Under the pieces are notes generated by a model, which saw only the letters and a list, made by a program, of their open reading frames with translations, was not told the DNA's origin and made no database searches. A stretch of DNA of 33,575 nucleotides, taken from contig JAAYJU010000125.1 of NCBI GenBank assembly GCA_012522735.1, forward strand, positions 1 through 33,575, in the 5' to 3' direction. Position 1 is the first letter of the stretch, and every line of letters begins with the position of its first letter. This stretch comes from Clostridiales bacterium (GTDB taxonomy: Bacteria > Bacillota > Clostridia > Lachnospirales > Lachnospiraceae). A program made the translations under genes and the position numbers. Below, piece after piece: positions 1 to 8,537 of this stretch.

Positions 1-401
1 GAAGATTTAATGCATGTATAATTGCATTTGTTATAAATTATGCGGCATATTTCGGTGAAATTTTTAGAGGCGGTATAGCTGCTATTCCCAAGGGACAATA
101 TGAGGCCGCTAAGGTTTTAGGATATAGTAAATTTCAGACCTTTATGAGAATTATACTGCCACAGGTTATAAAACATGTTATGCCTGCTACAGGAAATGAA
201 TTTATGACCCTGGTTAAGGACACATCTTTAGCACAGGTTATATCTGTAGCCGAGATTTACAATGTGGCAACGAATGCAGGTGCTAGATATTTTTCCACGG
301 TACCGCTTATAGTGGCGGGTATCTTCTATCTTGTGATGAATACCATAGTGGAGATGTCATTTAAATTAATTGAAAAGAAGCTTGACTATTATAGAACCTA
401 A
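1..401 (+). CDS. Amino acid ABC transporter permease (3' part, gene runs off the window)
   Basis: This is the C-terminal part of a HisM/GlnP-type permease that forms the membrane channel for polar amino acid uptake. The reading frame is open from base 3, with no start codon that fits a full gene, so the 5' end lies outside the window. The cytoplasmic EAA loop, which docks on the ATPase, is visible as EAAKVLGYSKFQTFMRIILPQ-like sequence around bases 102-167. It is preceded by FGEIFRGGIAAIPKGQ, typical of this family. A last membrane segment (VPLIVAGIFYLVMNTIVEM) precedes a short basic tail. The ATPase gene follows 77 bp downstream on the same strand, which supports a transporter operon. The specific amino acid is not readable here because the binding protein is not in the window. 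Confidence 0.9.
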   Translation, partial: RFNACIIAFVINYAAYFGEIFRGGIAAIPKGQYEAAKVLGYSKFQTFMRIILPQVIKHVMPATGNEFMTLVKDTSLAQVISVAEIYNVATNAGARYFSTVPLIVAGIFYLVMNTIVEMSFKLIEKKLDYYRT

Positions 402-415
402 GAAGTAAGAAAATT

Positions 416-439
416 TCATAGACAAATGTGTGTCTATGA
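416..439 (+). other. Intercistronic hairpin between permease and ATPase genes
   Basis: A perfect 9-bp inverted repeat, TCATAGACA / TGTCTATGA, surrounds a 6-nt loop. No T-run follows, so it is not an obvious intrinsic terminator. An mRNA stabilising or processing role is inferred. Confidence 0.55.
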
Positions 440-478
440 TACAAAGATTTATACAATAAAGAAAGGCATGGTCTTAAT

Positions 479-1237
479 ATGCTATTAGTTGCAGAGAATA
501 TAAAAAAGAAATTTGATAGTGAAAATGTACTTGAGGATATGAGCCTAGAGGTAAAAGAAGGGGAAGTGGTAGTAATAATCGGCCCCTCCGGTTCTGGTAA
601 ATCTACTTTGCTTCGCTGTCTTACCCAGCTTGAACAGGTGGATAGCGGAAGAGTCGAGATAGACGGTAAGCTTATGGTAGACACTATAAATGGGAAAGCT
701 CAATATGCCGATTCTAATAAGCTTCATGAGATTCTTCTTGATGTGGGACTAGTTTTTCAGAATTTTAATCTTTTTCCTCATTACTCGGTACTAAAGAATA
801 TTGTGGATGCACAGATTAAGGTGCTAAAAAGAGGCAAGAAGGACGCTACACATATAGCCATAGAGCTTCTTAAGAAGATGAACCTTGCCGATAGGGGGGA
901 TGCTTATCCTTGCGAGCTATCAGGAGGGCAGCAACAGCGTATAGCCATAGCAAGAGCACTTGCGCTTAATCCCAAGATACTATTCTTTGATGAACCTACA
1001 TCAGCCTTAGATCCTGAGCTAACCGGAGAAATCCTAAAGGTTATTAGAGACCTTGCCAGGGAGAATATGACCATGGTTATAGTTACCCATGAGATGGCAT
1101 TTGCAAGAGAGGTGGCTGACAGGGTTATATTTATGGACAACGGCTTAGTTGTTGAAGAGGGAACACCGGAAGAGCTCTTTGGTAATTCAATTAATCAAAG
1201 GACAAAGGATTTCCTACAAAGATATTCAGAAAGCTAA
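479..1237 (+). CDS. Polar amino acid ABC transporter ATP-binding protein (GlnQ/HisP type)
   Basis: This is the cytoplasmic ATPase that powers the adjacent amino acid permease. All ABC motifs are intact in the 252 residues: Walker [10 protein letters not shown] at 35-43, Q-loop Gln94 (VFQNFNLFP), signature LSGGQQQR at 147-154, Walker B ILFFDEP at 167-173, D-loop SALD and switch His204 (VTHEM). Its length fits the GlnQ/HisP family. Residues 65-85 form a slightly longer loop after the first beta strands than in the most compact family members. An AGAAAGG ribosome binding site lies at about 461-467. A terminator follows directly, so this is the last gene of its operon. Confidence 0.95.
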   Translation: MLLVAENIKKKFDSENVLEDMSLEVKEGEVVVIIGPSGSGKSTLLRCLTQLEQVDSGRVEIDGKLMVDTINGKAQYADSNKLHEILLDVGLVFQNFNLFPHYSVLKNIVDAQIKVLKRGKKDATHIAIELLKKMNLADRGDAYPCELSGGQQQRIAIARALALNPKILFFDEPTSALDPELTGEILKVIRDLARENMTMVIVTHEMAFAREVADRVIFMDNGLVVEEGTPEELFGNSINQRTKDFLQRYSES

Positions 1238-1250
1238 TATTTGTATAAAC

Positions 1251-1312
1251 AAAGCCTGATCAAGGTAATAGCAAAGCTTTAAGCTCTTATGACAAGTGCT
1301 TGAGGCTTTTTT
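1251..1312 (+). terminator. Rho-independent terminator of the amino acid ABC operon
   Basis: AAAGCCT (1251-1257) pairs with AGGCTTT (1303-1309), extended inside by CAAG (1261-1264) with CTTG (1299-1302) across a GAT bulge. The stem runs into a TTTTTT tract at 1307-1312. The loop is long (about 34 nt). Confidence 0.65.
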
Positions 1313-1393
1313 GTTCAAGGTTTAAGCGTAAATGTAGAATAATTAAGATTGATGTAAAAAAGCATTTAAAATATGTAAGTTAAATGCTTAACA

Positions 1394-1422
1394 TTGTTAA
1401 TAAAAAAGGTGAATGCTATAAT
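1394..1422 (+). promoter_or_regulatory. Extended -10 sigma-A promoter for the malate genes
   Basis: -35 TTGTTA (1394-1399), a 17-bp spacer, then -10 TATAAT (1417-1422) preceded by TGC at 1414-1416, which is an extended -10. It lies about 90 bp before the Ldh2-type gene. Confidence 0.75.
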
Positions 1423-1426
1423 TGAT

Positions 1427-1438
1427 ATTCTTAAGAAT
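1427..1438. promoter_or_regulatory. Perfect palindrome at the predicted transcription start (possible operator)
   Basis: ATTCTTAAGAAT is a perfect 12-bp palindrome that starts 5 bp after the -10 box at 1417-1422, so it spans the expected start site. A bound repressor there would block initiation. The operator role is inferred. Confidence 0.4.
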
Positions 1439-1512
1439 CAGTATAAAATATGCTAGTTCTTATTCTTACAGTTCATTTCATATTATCAATTATCTAGCAG
1501 GAGGTAAGAAAT

Positions 1513-2625
1513 ATGGCTAAGAAAACAAATGTTGTTGGTTGGAGTTTAATAACAGAATTTGTTACAGAGATTTTTGTTAAGTATGGTATTCCCAAAGAAG
1601 ATGCAAAAATATGTGCAGATGTATTACTTAAGTCTGATAAGTGGGGTATCGAATCACATGGTGTCAATCGTTTTAAGCCTATTTATTTGGATCGTATTAA
1701 GTCAGGGATTCAAAAACCTGTAACAGAGTTTGAAATATTAAAGGAAACTGCAACAACAGCTGTTGTGGATGGACATCTTGGTATGGGGCAAGTAATTGGT
1801 TACAAGGCAATGAATTTGGCTATTGAAAAGGCTAAAAAATACGGTATGGGTATGGTAGCTGTACGTAATTCCACCCATTACGGGATTGCTGGTTATTATA
1901 CCGCTATGGCTGCTGAAAGTGGTTGTATAGGTATAACAGGTACAAATGCAAGGCCATCTATAGCTCCGACATTTGGAGTGGAGAACATGCTAGGTACTAA
2001 TCCCCTGACCTTTGGAATGCCAACAGATGAAGAGTTCCCCTTTATACTAGACTGCGCAACTTCTATTATACAAAGAGGAAGAATCGAGTATTTTTCACGT
2101 ATAGGAAAATCTACACCTGCAGGTACGGTTATTGGAAGAGACGGAAAAGCAAAAACAGATACAGATCAGATTTTGAAGGATTTGAATACAGGGGAAGCAG
2201 CATTAGCACCTCTTGGTGGTATTGGTGAGGAACTTGCAGGCTATAAGGGCTATGGATATGCAACTGTGGTTGAAATCTTATCAGCGGCGCTACAGCAGGG
2301 TGCATTCTTGCACGCCTTATCTGGTATAGATAAGGATGGCAATAAGATACCTATGCCTCTTGGACATTTCTTCATAGCGATAGATACCGAGGCATTTATG
2401 GGGTTAGATGAGTTTAAAAAGACCTGTGGCAATATATTGAGGGAATTAAGGGATTCAGAGAAGGCTCCCGGTGAGGAAAGAATATATACTGCAGGGGAAA
2501 AGGAATATATTGTATGGCAAGAACGCAAAGATAGTGGTGTTCCTATTAATGAAGCAGTTCAAAAAGAATTAATACAGTTACGTGATGAATTCGGCTTAAA
2601 TAAGTATGTTTTTCCTTTTGAATAG
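1513..2625 (+). CDS. Ldh2-family malate/L-lactate-type dehydrogenase
   Basis: This NAD(P)-dependent 2-hydroxyacid dehydrogenase belongs to the Ldh_2 superfamily (malate dehydrogenase YlbC/ComC, AllD, DlgD), which is unrelated in fold to classical LDH/MDH. It has 370 residues, near the family norm. Visible family signatures are SDKWGIESHGVNR around His49, RNSTHYGIAGYY around His122 (catalytic His region), the NARPSIAPTFG loop, and the LGTNPLTFGMP segment at about 158-168. The start has an AGGAGG site at 1499-1504, 8 bp upstream. The next gene, malic enzyme, lies 66 bp downstream with no terminator between. This suggests malate as substrate or product: oxaloacetate reduction to malate or malate oxidation, then oxidative decarboxylation. 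Lactate, ureidoglycolate or a sugar-derived 2-keto acid remain possible. Confidence 0.88.
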   Translation: MAKKTNVVGWSLITEFVTEIFVKYGIPKEDAKICADVLLKSDKWGIESHGVNRFKPIYLDRIKSGIQKPVTEFEILKETATTAVVDGHLGMGQVIGYKAMNLAIEKAKKYGMGMVAVRNSTHYGIAGYYTAMAAESGCIGITGTNARPSIAPTFGVENMLGTNPLTFGMPTDEEFPFILDCATSIIQRGRIEYFSRIGKSTPAGTVIGRDGKAKTDTDQILKDLNTGEAALAPLGGIGEELAGYKGYGYATVVEILSAALQQGAFLHALSGIDKDGNKIPMPLGHFFIAIDTEAFMGLDEFKKTCGNILRELRDSEKAPGEERIYTAGEKEYIVWQERKDSGVPINEAVQKELIQLRDEFGLNKYVFPFE

Positions 2626-2691
2626 GATACTTTATTAATGAATGAGACTTATTATTTGTAAACTAATACATGATAACAGAAGGGAGACCAC

Positions 2692-3864
2692 ATGGACATT
2701 AAAAAGAAATCTCTTGAGATGCATTATGATTGGAAAGGTAAAATCGAGATAGTATCTCGAGCAAGTATAAAAACACAAGAGGATTTATCTATGGCATATA
2801 CACCAGGTGTTGCTGAACCCTGTATGGTGATACATAATAATTATTCAAAATCCTTCGAATTAACACGTAGAGGCAATTTGGTTGCAGTTATAACAGATGG
2901 AACAGCAGTTCTTGGTCTCGGTGACATTGGACCAGAGGCAGGTATGCCAGTTATGGAAGGAAAATGTGCTTTATTTAAGGAGTTTGCTGATGTAGATGCA
3001 TTTCCAATCTGCCTACGTACGAAGGATTTAGATGAATTAGTTAGAACTATTTATTTGATGTCAGGAAGCTTTGGCGGAATAAATCTTGAGGATATTGCCG
3101 CTCCTCGTTGCTTTGAGTTAGAAAGAAGGCTAAAAGAAATATGTGATATTCCTGTATTCCATGACGATCAGCATGGTACAGCTATTGTTGTGGGTGCAGC
3201 ACTAATCAATGCATTGAAAATAGTTAAAAAGGACATTGCTAAGGTGAAAGCTGTTATAAATGGAGCCGGATCAGCTGGTATCGCTATTGCTAAACATCTA
3301 TTAAATCTCGGAGTTAATGACATTATTATGGTTGATCGTTTTGGTGTTATATGCGAAGATATGGAAGAGCTAAATCCTACACAGAAGGAAATATCAAAGA
3401 TGACCAATAAATCACAACTGAAGGGTAATCTTGAAGTAGCTTTGAATAATGCAGATGTGTTTATAGGAGTATCTGTTCCTAATGTATTAAGTAAGGATAT
3501 GATAAAATCCATGTCATCAGATTCAATTGTATTTGCTATGGCTAATCCTATACCGGAGATAATGCCAGATATGGCAAAGGAAGCCGGAGCACGGATAGTT
3601 GGAACAGGACGTTCTGATTTCCCTAATCAGATTAACAATGTCTTGGCATTTCCGGGAATCTTTAGAGGTGCACTAGATTGTCGTGCAACTACTATTAATG
3701 AAGAAATGAAAGTAGCTGCATCCTATGCAATTTCTAATTTGGTAGCAGAGGAAGACCTGAATGAGGAGTATATTATACCTAATGCCTTGGATAAGCGAGT
3801 AAGTAAGGCTGTGGCTGAGTCAGTAATTAAGATAGCTAAAGAAACAAATGTTGCAAGAATATAA
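2692..3864 (+). CDS. NAD(P)-dependent malic enzyme
   Basis: This cytoplasmic enzyme decarboxylates malate to pyruvate and CO2. Its 390 residues match the short bacterial malic enzymes, without a C-terminal phosphotransacetylase domain. The catalytic Tyr36 lies in AYTPGVAEP and Lys91 in GMPVMEGK. The metal-binding region reads [12 protein letters not shown] and FHDDQHGTA, and the Rossmann loop reads GAGSAGIA. The AANPIPEI-like segment ([11 protein letters not shown]) and the [10 protein letters not shown] motif near residue 310 are also standard. An AAGGGAGA ribosome binding site precedes the ATG. It is co-transcribed with the Ldh2-type gene, and the pair would link malate and pyruvate and shift reducing equivalents. 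Confidence 0.94.
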   Translation: MDIKKKSLEMHYDWKGKIEIVSRASIKTQEDLSMAYTPGVAEPCMVIHNNYSKSFELTRRGNLVAVITDGTAVLGLGDIGPEAGMPVMEGKCALFKEFADVDAFPICLRTKDLDELVRTIYLMSGSFGGINLEDIAAPRCFELERRLKEICDIPVFHDDQHGTAIVVGAALINALKIVKKDIAKVKAVINGAGSAGIAIAKHLLNLGVNDIIMVDRFGVICEDMEELNPTQKEISKMTNKSQLKGNLEVALNNADVFIGVSVPNVLSKDMIKSMSSDSIVFAMANPIPEIMPDMAKEAGARIVGTGRSDFPNQINNVLAFPGIFRGALDCRATTINEEMKVAASYAISNLVAEEDLNEEYIIPNALDKRVSKAVAESVIKIAKETNVARI

Positions 3865-3891
3865 TACCTACTAAACATAAGAATAAAAATT

Positions 3892-3920
3892 TCACCGCCA
3901 GAAATTAGGCGGTGATTTTA
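3892..3920 (+). terminator. Rho-independent terminator after malic enzyme
   Basis: A perfect 8-bp GC-rich stem, TCACCGCC (3892-3899) / GGCGGTGA (3908-3915), with an 8-nt loop, is followed by TTTTA. Confidence 0.88.
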
Positions 3921-3924
3921 TATG

Positions 3925-3972
3925 TAAAATACATATAAAATATGAGTATTAGTTGCTATTTTATGTATTTTA
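3925..3972. repeat. AT-rich inverted repeat behind the terminator
   Basis: The arm at 3925-3942 (TAAAATACATATAAAATA) pairs with 3957-3972 (TATTTTATGTATTTTA). The arms match except for two extra bases on the left. The element lies between the malic enzyme terminator and the promoter of the sugar operon, so it could be a second weak terminator or a regulator site. Confidence 0.5.
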
Positions 3973-3983
3973 GCACAATATTA

Positions 3984-4012
3984 TTGTTTGACTTACTTTA
4001 TAATGATATGAT
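3984..4012 (+). promoter_or_regulatory. Probable promoter of the sugar-utilisation operon
   Basis: -35 TTGTTT (3984-3989), a 17-bp spacer, -10 TATGAT (4007-4012). This gives a leader of about 120 nt before the aldo/keto reductase gene. A second TATAAT at 4059-4064 lacks a convincing -35 box. Confidence 0.45.
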
Positions 4013-4139
4013 TTCGGTGAACATTTAGAGGATATGAAAGTATGATTTATTCATTATGTATAATATCTTTCAATTTTAAAGATCTGAATGTATTTCTAAA
4101 TATTATAACTAAAACGATAATAATGTAAGGAGGAGTTAT

Positions 4140-5090
4140 ATGCGCTATAAACAGCTTGGTGACAGTAATTTAAAGGTTTCTGAAATAACAGTAGGTACAT
4201 GGGCTATTGGTGGACAAGGTTGGGGTGATGTAGATAAGGAATCATCCATTGCTGCCATACGTGAGATGCTAGATAATGGTGTGAACATTATTGATACAGC
4301 ACCAATCTATGGACTCGGACATGCTGAAGAGGTTGTAGCAGAAGCCATAAAGGGCTACAAAAGAGAAGACATCATTATATCTACAAAATGCGGCCTTAGT
4401 TGGGGTGAGCAATATGCACCCGCTTATACAAAAAAGGATATGACCAGAGGAGAGGTTATTAGAGGTTGTGAAGAATCTCTTAAGCGCCTTGATACTGATT
4501 ATATTGATATTATGTTTATTCATTGGCCTGATATGGTAACTCCTATTGAGGAGCCACTAGAGGCTTTAGAGGAATTAAAGAAGCAAGGTAAAATAAGACA
4601 TATAGGCTTATCAAATTTCTCGGTGGAGGATACTGAAAAAGCTAATGGAATAACTAAGATAGCAACAATTCAACCACAATTTTCTATGGTACATCAGGGA
4701 AGTTTACCTGAGATGGAAGCTTCAAAACAGTTAGGTATTGGAACAATGACATATGGCTCCTTGGGAGCTGGTATACTTACAGGTGCATTTCGTTCACTAC
4801 CTAATTTTGAACCTAATGATACACGACTTCATTTTTATGACTTCTTCACTGAACCAAAATTTAGCAGGGTTATGAAGCTTCTTGAAAAGATGGATGTCAT
4901 AAGTAAAGAAAGAGGAGTTCCATTATCACAGATTGCAATTAACTGGAATACCCAAAACCCATTAGTTGATACAGCCTTATTAGGGGTTAGAAATGTAGAG
5001 CAGGCTAAAGAAAACTGCGCTGCAATGAAATGGAAGCTTACAGGCGAAGAGATTTCAATGCTTAATAGAGCAATTAAGGAAACGCTTTAA
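4140..5090 (+). CDS. Aldo/keto reductase
   Basis: This NAD(P)H-dependent TIM-barrel reductase acts on aldehydes or ketoses in the cytoplasm. The catalytic tetrad is complete: Asp52 and Tyr57 (IDTAPIYG), Lys83 (ISTKCG) and His128 (FIHWPD). At 316 residues it is the normal length. The strand-8 cofactor region LLGVRNVEQAKEN near the C-terminus is present. The start is set by AAGGAGG at 4128-4134. It is the first gene of the sugar operon, followed 45 bp later by the glycosidase. In this setting it may reduce the aldehyde made by the aldolase (for example glyceraldehyde to glycerol, which the glycerol kinase at the other end could use) or reduce a sugar. Substrate is inferred only. Confidence 0.92.
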   Translation: MRYKQLGDSNLKVSEITVGTWAIGGQGWGDVDKESSIAAIREMLDNGVNIIDTAPIYGLGHAEEVVAEAIKGYKREDIIISTKCGLSWGEQYAPAYTKKDMTRGEVIRGCEESLKRLDTDYIDIMFIHWPDMVTPIEEPLEALEELKKQGKIRHIGLSNFSVEDTEKANGITKIATIQPQFSMVHQGSLPEMEASKQLGIGTMTYGSLGAGILTGAFRSLPNFEPNDTRLHFYDFFTEPKFSRVMKLLEKMDVISKERGVPLSQIAINWNTQNPLVDTALLGVRNVEQAKENCAAMKWKLTGEEISMLNRAIKETL

Positions 5091-5135
5091 TGGTTTGCTT
5101 AGACTAATATAATAACATTCAAGGAGGTAATTTGC

Positions 5136-6746
5136 ATGAAAAGCATTTTTAAGGTAAACGGAAAGCCCTTTTTTACTATTGGCGGCCAAACTCATAACTC
5201 AAGTACTTATTCCGAAGATGTTATGAAAAAAGCATGGCTTGGTATTGAGGCATTGGGACTAAATACTATTGCTGCACCGATATGTTGGGGACAGATTGAG
5301 CCTGAAGAGGATTTGTTTGATTTTTCTCAGATCGATATGATTTTAGATGGTGCAAGAAAACGCAATGTAAAGGTAGTTCTTTTATGGTTTGGTACTTGGA
5401 AGAATGGAACATCTCATTATGTGCCAAAATGGGTAAAGACACAGAAAGAAAGATTTGTATGGGCTGAGACAGCACAGAACATCAGAACCAGGACATTGTC
5501 ACCTTTATGCGAAGCTACTAAAGAGGCTGATAAAAAAGCCTACCTTAAGGTGATAGAGTATCTTAAAAAAGTGAATACAGATGATGTTGTGTTATCAGTT
5601 CAAATTGAAAATGAGCCGGGATCTATCGGTACTCCAAGAGATTATTCTAAACTTGGTGAAACGGCATTTAGCAGTAATATTCCCGAGGAATTATATGATT
5701 GGCTTGAGAAGCTATCAGATTGTCCTATAAAGAGATTTTGGACAGAAAACGGCTCTCAGAAAAACGGAACATGGGAAGAGGTTTTTGGTATCGAAGCTTC
5801 CCCAATATTTACTTCATATTACACCGCTATTTATATTAACGAAATATCAAAGGCGGGTAAAGAGATATATGATATTCCTACCTATGTCAATGTATGGATA
5901 GGTGAGATGTATCAACAAATAGCCGGAGTTGATTACCCATCAGGTGGACCAACAACTAAAACTATTGACTTGTGGAAGTTCCTTACTCCTGATATTGATG
6001 CGATTTGTCCGGATATATATCTTCAGGATTATATAACATTTGATGCTCTTTGTGAAGCTTACAGCAGAGATGATAATATCTTCTACATTCCTGAATCTGC
6101 TCCTTCTGTTATGAATGCTCTTAATGTATTTATGGCTATTGAAAAACATAATCTATCAGGTATTCATACCTTTGGTATAGACTCTGTAGTAGATAAGGAT
6201 GGAGTATTACTAGAAGGAGCCAGAGAGTGGGCAAATACCGCTAAGATACTAAGCAGTGCAAGACCTTTAATAGAAAAATATCTAGGTACTGGAAAAATAT
6301 ATGCTGTTGCTCAGTTTGAAGGTTCTTCTGGTCAATCGTTTGACTTTGGTGATTACATAGGAAAAGTGACATATAGTATGCCATTGGACAAGCAATTTGC
6401 TACAAATTCATGGGGCTTTATGGATACCTATCATAGAGAACCTGAATATTTCAATGTAAGAGGTAAGGGACTAATTATATATGAAGGCAATGGTAGTTTT
6501 TATCTCGCAGGTGAGGGTTATAAGCTAGTTCTAATCAAAAAAGATACAATTGAGGGAATGACTACAGGCGTCAGGCAATCTGTATTTCTAAACACGAGAC
6601 ATCAGGAATATCTAAGTGTTTCCGAAGGATATTTTGATGAAGATGACAATTTCATTACAGTCAAAGAAAGATGTGGAGATGAATCTGATTTGGGTCTGTG
6701 GGTACACCATGATATTGGTGTGGTTCATGTACAAATGGACAATTAA
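5136..6746 (+). CDS. GH42/GH35-like glycoside hydrolase with DUF5597-type C-terminus (beta-galactosidase-like)
   Basis: This is a retaining clan GH-A hydrolase of 536 residues. The N-terminal TIM barrel shows GLNTIAAPICWGQIEPEE (about 41-58), LLWFGTWKNGTSHYVPKWV (about 82-100) and LSPLCEATKEADKKA. Two likely catalytic glutamates are Glu160 in VQIENEPGS (acid/base) and Glu320 in FYIPESAPS (nucleophile). These blocks match the proteobacterial beta-galactosidases that carry a DUF5597 domain, and the C-terminal 150 residues correspond to that beta-rich domain. There is no signal peptide or membrane segment, so it should act on imported oligosaccharides. AAGGAGG precedes the ATG, and the permease gene follows 27 bp downstream. 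Beta-galactosidase activity is a family-based inference; other beta-glycosides are possible. Confidence 0.85.
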   Translation: MKSIFKVNGKPFFTIGGQTHNSSTYSEDVMKKAWLGIEALGLNTIAAPICWGQIEPEEDLFDFSQIDMILDGARKRNVKVVLLWFGTWKNGTSHYVPKWVKTQKERFVWAETAQNIRTRTLSPLCEATKEADKKAYLKVIEYLKKVNTDDVVLSVQIENEPGSIGTPRDYSKLGETAFSSNIPEELYDWLEKLSDCPIKRFWTENGSQKNGTWEEVFGIEASPIFTSYYTAIYINEISKAGKEIYDIPTYVNVWIGEMYQQIAGVDYPSGGPTTKTIDLWKFLTPDIDAICPDIYLQDYITFDALCEAYSRDDNIFYIPESAPSVMNALNVFMAIEKHNLSGIHTFGIDSVVDKDGVLLEGAREWANTAKILSSARPLIEKYLGTGKIYAVAQFEGSSGQSFDFGDYIGKVTYSMPLDKQFATNSWGFMDTYHREPEYFNVRGKGLIIYEGNGSFYLAGEGYKLVLIKKDTIEGMTTGVRQSVFLNTRHQEYLSVSEGYFDEDDNFITVKERCGDESDLGLWVHHDIGVVHVQMDN

Positions 6747-6773
6747 CTCAATCCAAAATTTAGGAGACGAAGC

Positions 6774-7640
6774 ATGAAAAAGAAAATGAATCTAAATCAT
6801 CGAAGTATATCAAGATATGTATTTTTATTACCTGGCTTTTGTTTCTTTTCATTCGCAGTGTTAATACCCTTTTTAATGGGTGTTAACATTGCCTTTACAG
6901 ATTGGAATGGTATTACAAAAGATTATACCTATGTGTTCTTAGATAATTTCATAAGTATCTTTAAAGATACAAGAGTTTCAGCCCCAATAGCGAACTCTAT
7001 TAAATATGCGGTGCTAGGAACGGTTGGAGGTAATGTCCTATCCTTATCCCTTGCGATGTTAATAAACCATAAGACAGGTAAGTTAAGTAAGATGGCAAGA
7101 GTTATTTTTTTTACACCGGTATGTATTAGTGCAATTTTAACATCATTTTTGTGGGGCTTTATATATCGAGAAGTATTTCCACAGCTATTTGGAATAAAAA
7201 GCTTACTCGGTAATAGGACATGGGCTATTCCGGCAATCACAGCTATGGGCCTATGGAACGGTTCGGGTATAAATATGCTCATATATTTCTCGGGACTTAA
7301 AAACATACCAACTGATCTGTATGAAGCAGCTGTAGTGGATGGAGCCAATGTGTGGCAAAAGTTTAGAAAGATTACCTTACCTTTATTAACACCATCCTTT
7401 ACTGTATGTATTACATTGACTCTAACAGCATGGTTCAGAGAGTTTGCAATGACTTTGTCAGCGACCGGCGGAGGTCCGGCAGGAGCCTCACGTACTATAT
7501 CAATTTATATTTTTGAGAATCTATATGAATATTATAAAGCAGGATATGGACAGGCAGTTGCGTTACTATTTGCCTTATTCCTCGTAGTTGTAGGGTGTTC
7601 TGTATCGAGGTTTTTCCGTAAGAGGGAGGTGGAATTATAG
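6774..7640 (+). CDS. Sugar ABC transporter permease (MalF/UgpA type)
   Basis: This is one of two inner-membrane channel subunits of a CUT1-type oligosaccharide importer. The 288 residues show six predicted membrane segments, beginning with VFLLPGFCFFSFAVLIPFL at 16-34. The cytoplasmic EAA loop EAAVVDGANVWQKFRKITLP is at about 184-203. After the family's first helix comes the MGVNIAFTDWNG segment that is typical of UgpA/MsmF proteins. An AGGAGACG ribosome binding site precedes the ATG. The stop codon TAG shares its G with the GTG start of the second permease, so the two are translationally coupled. The periplasm-side partner is the lipoprotein encoded at 9633. Confidence 0.95.
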   Translation: MKKKMNLNHRSISRYVFLLPGFCFFSFAVLIPFLMGVNIAFTDWNGITKDYTYVFLDNFISIFKDTRVSAPIANSIKYAVLGTVGGNVLSLSLAMLINHKTGKLSKMARVIFFTPVCISAILTSFLWGFIYREVFPQLFGIKSLLGNRTWAIPAITAMGLWNGSGINMLIYFSGLKNIPTDLYEAAVVDGANVWQKFRKITLPLLTPSFTVCITLTLTAWFREFAMTLSATGGGPAGASRTISIYIFENLYEYYKAGYGQAVALLFALFLVVVGCSVSRFFRKREVEL

Positions 7641-8500
7641 TGGAGGCTGTTATTGAGATAAAAAGGAGAAAAAAAATCAAGGTTAGTACTATAGTAGCAG
7701 CGATAATAACCATTGTATTTGTTCTTATATTTCTATTTCCCATAGTACTTGCCATACTGACCTCCTTCAAGACACCCTTGGAGACAGCCGAGTCGATATT
7801 AAGCTTACCCAAGCAAATTAATTTCAATAATTATATTGAAGGCATGAAAAGAAGTAACTTCTTTAGAGCAATGATAAACTCTTGTATAACCACATTTCCT
7901 TCTGTAGCACTAATAGTGATTTGTGCTTCTATGGGAGGATATACAATAGCAAGAAATAGTGCTGTAAGTAGAATTGTTAAATCAATGGATACTGTTTATT
8001 TAGCTTCCTTAATGATTCCATTTCAGATATTGATGATACCATTATACAAAATATATAAGACTTTACAATTGCAGAACTCATTATTTGGTATGATTCTTGT
8101 TCTCACGGGTACCAGTATAGCTTATTCCACCTTTCTTTATGTTGGATTTGCAAAATCTATACCCAAAGAGCTCGAAGAGGCTGCTTTAATTGATGGGTGC
8201 GGTCCCTATAGAGCATTTATTAAAATCGTATTTCCCTTACTAAAGCCTATAACAGCTACAGTTTCTGCACTACATATAATGTGGCTGTGGAATGATTTTA
8301 ATATGGCACTCATTATACTTCAAAAGGAAGAAATGCGTACATTAACTGTTAAGCAGTATTACTTCTTCGGAGAACATACAGCAGATTATGGAATGGCATT
8401 TGCAGCTTCGATAGTTAGTATGCTTCCGATATTATTATTCTTTATAGCGATGCAAAAGCACTTGGTTGAAGGAATTTCAGCCGGAGCAGTTAAGGCTTAA
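7640..8500 (+). CDS. Sugar ABC transporter permease (MalG/UgpE type)
   Basis: This is the second channel subunit of the CUT1 sugar importer, with 286 residues. The N-terminal helix is at about 16-41 (STIVAAIITIVFVLIFLFP onward). The MalG-type EAA loop EAALIDGCGPYRAFIKIVFP is at about 180-199, followed by the LWNDFN motif of this subfamily. Translation starts at GTG 7640, which overlaps the stop of the first permease by one base; GGGAGGTGG just upstream serves as the ribosome binding site. No ATPase gene is present in the cluster. CUT1 importers of Firmicutes often share a single MsmX/UgpC-type ATPase encoded elsewhere, so this is expected rather than a defect. Confidence 0.95.
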   Translation: MEAVIEIKRRKKIKVSTIVAAIITIVFVLIFLFPIVLAILTSFKTPLETAESILSLPKQINFNNYIEGMKRSNFFRAMINSCITTFPSVALIVICASMGGYTIARNSAVSRIVKSMDTVYLASLMIPFQILMIPLYKIYKTLQLQNSLFGMILVLTGTSIAYSTFLYVGFAKSIPKELEEAALIDGCGPYRAFIKIVFPLLKPITATVSALHIMWLWNDFNMALIILQKEEMRTLTVKQYYFFGEHTADYGMAFAASIVSMLPILLFFIAMQKHLVEGISAGAVKA

Positions 8501-8537
8501 TATGTATTAGTTACTTATAAGTATATGAGAGGAATGG

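Noticed and set aside
4059-4064. Second TATAAT upstream of the aldo/keto reductase
   Set aside because: No -35 box at the right distance; the 3984-4012 pair fits better.
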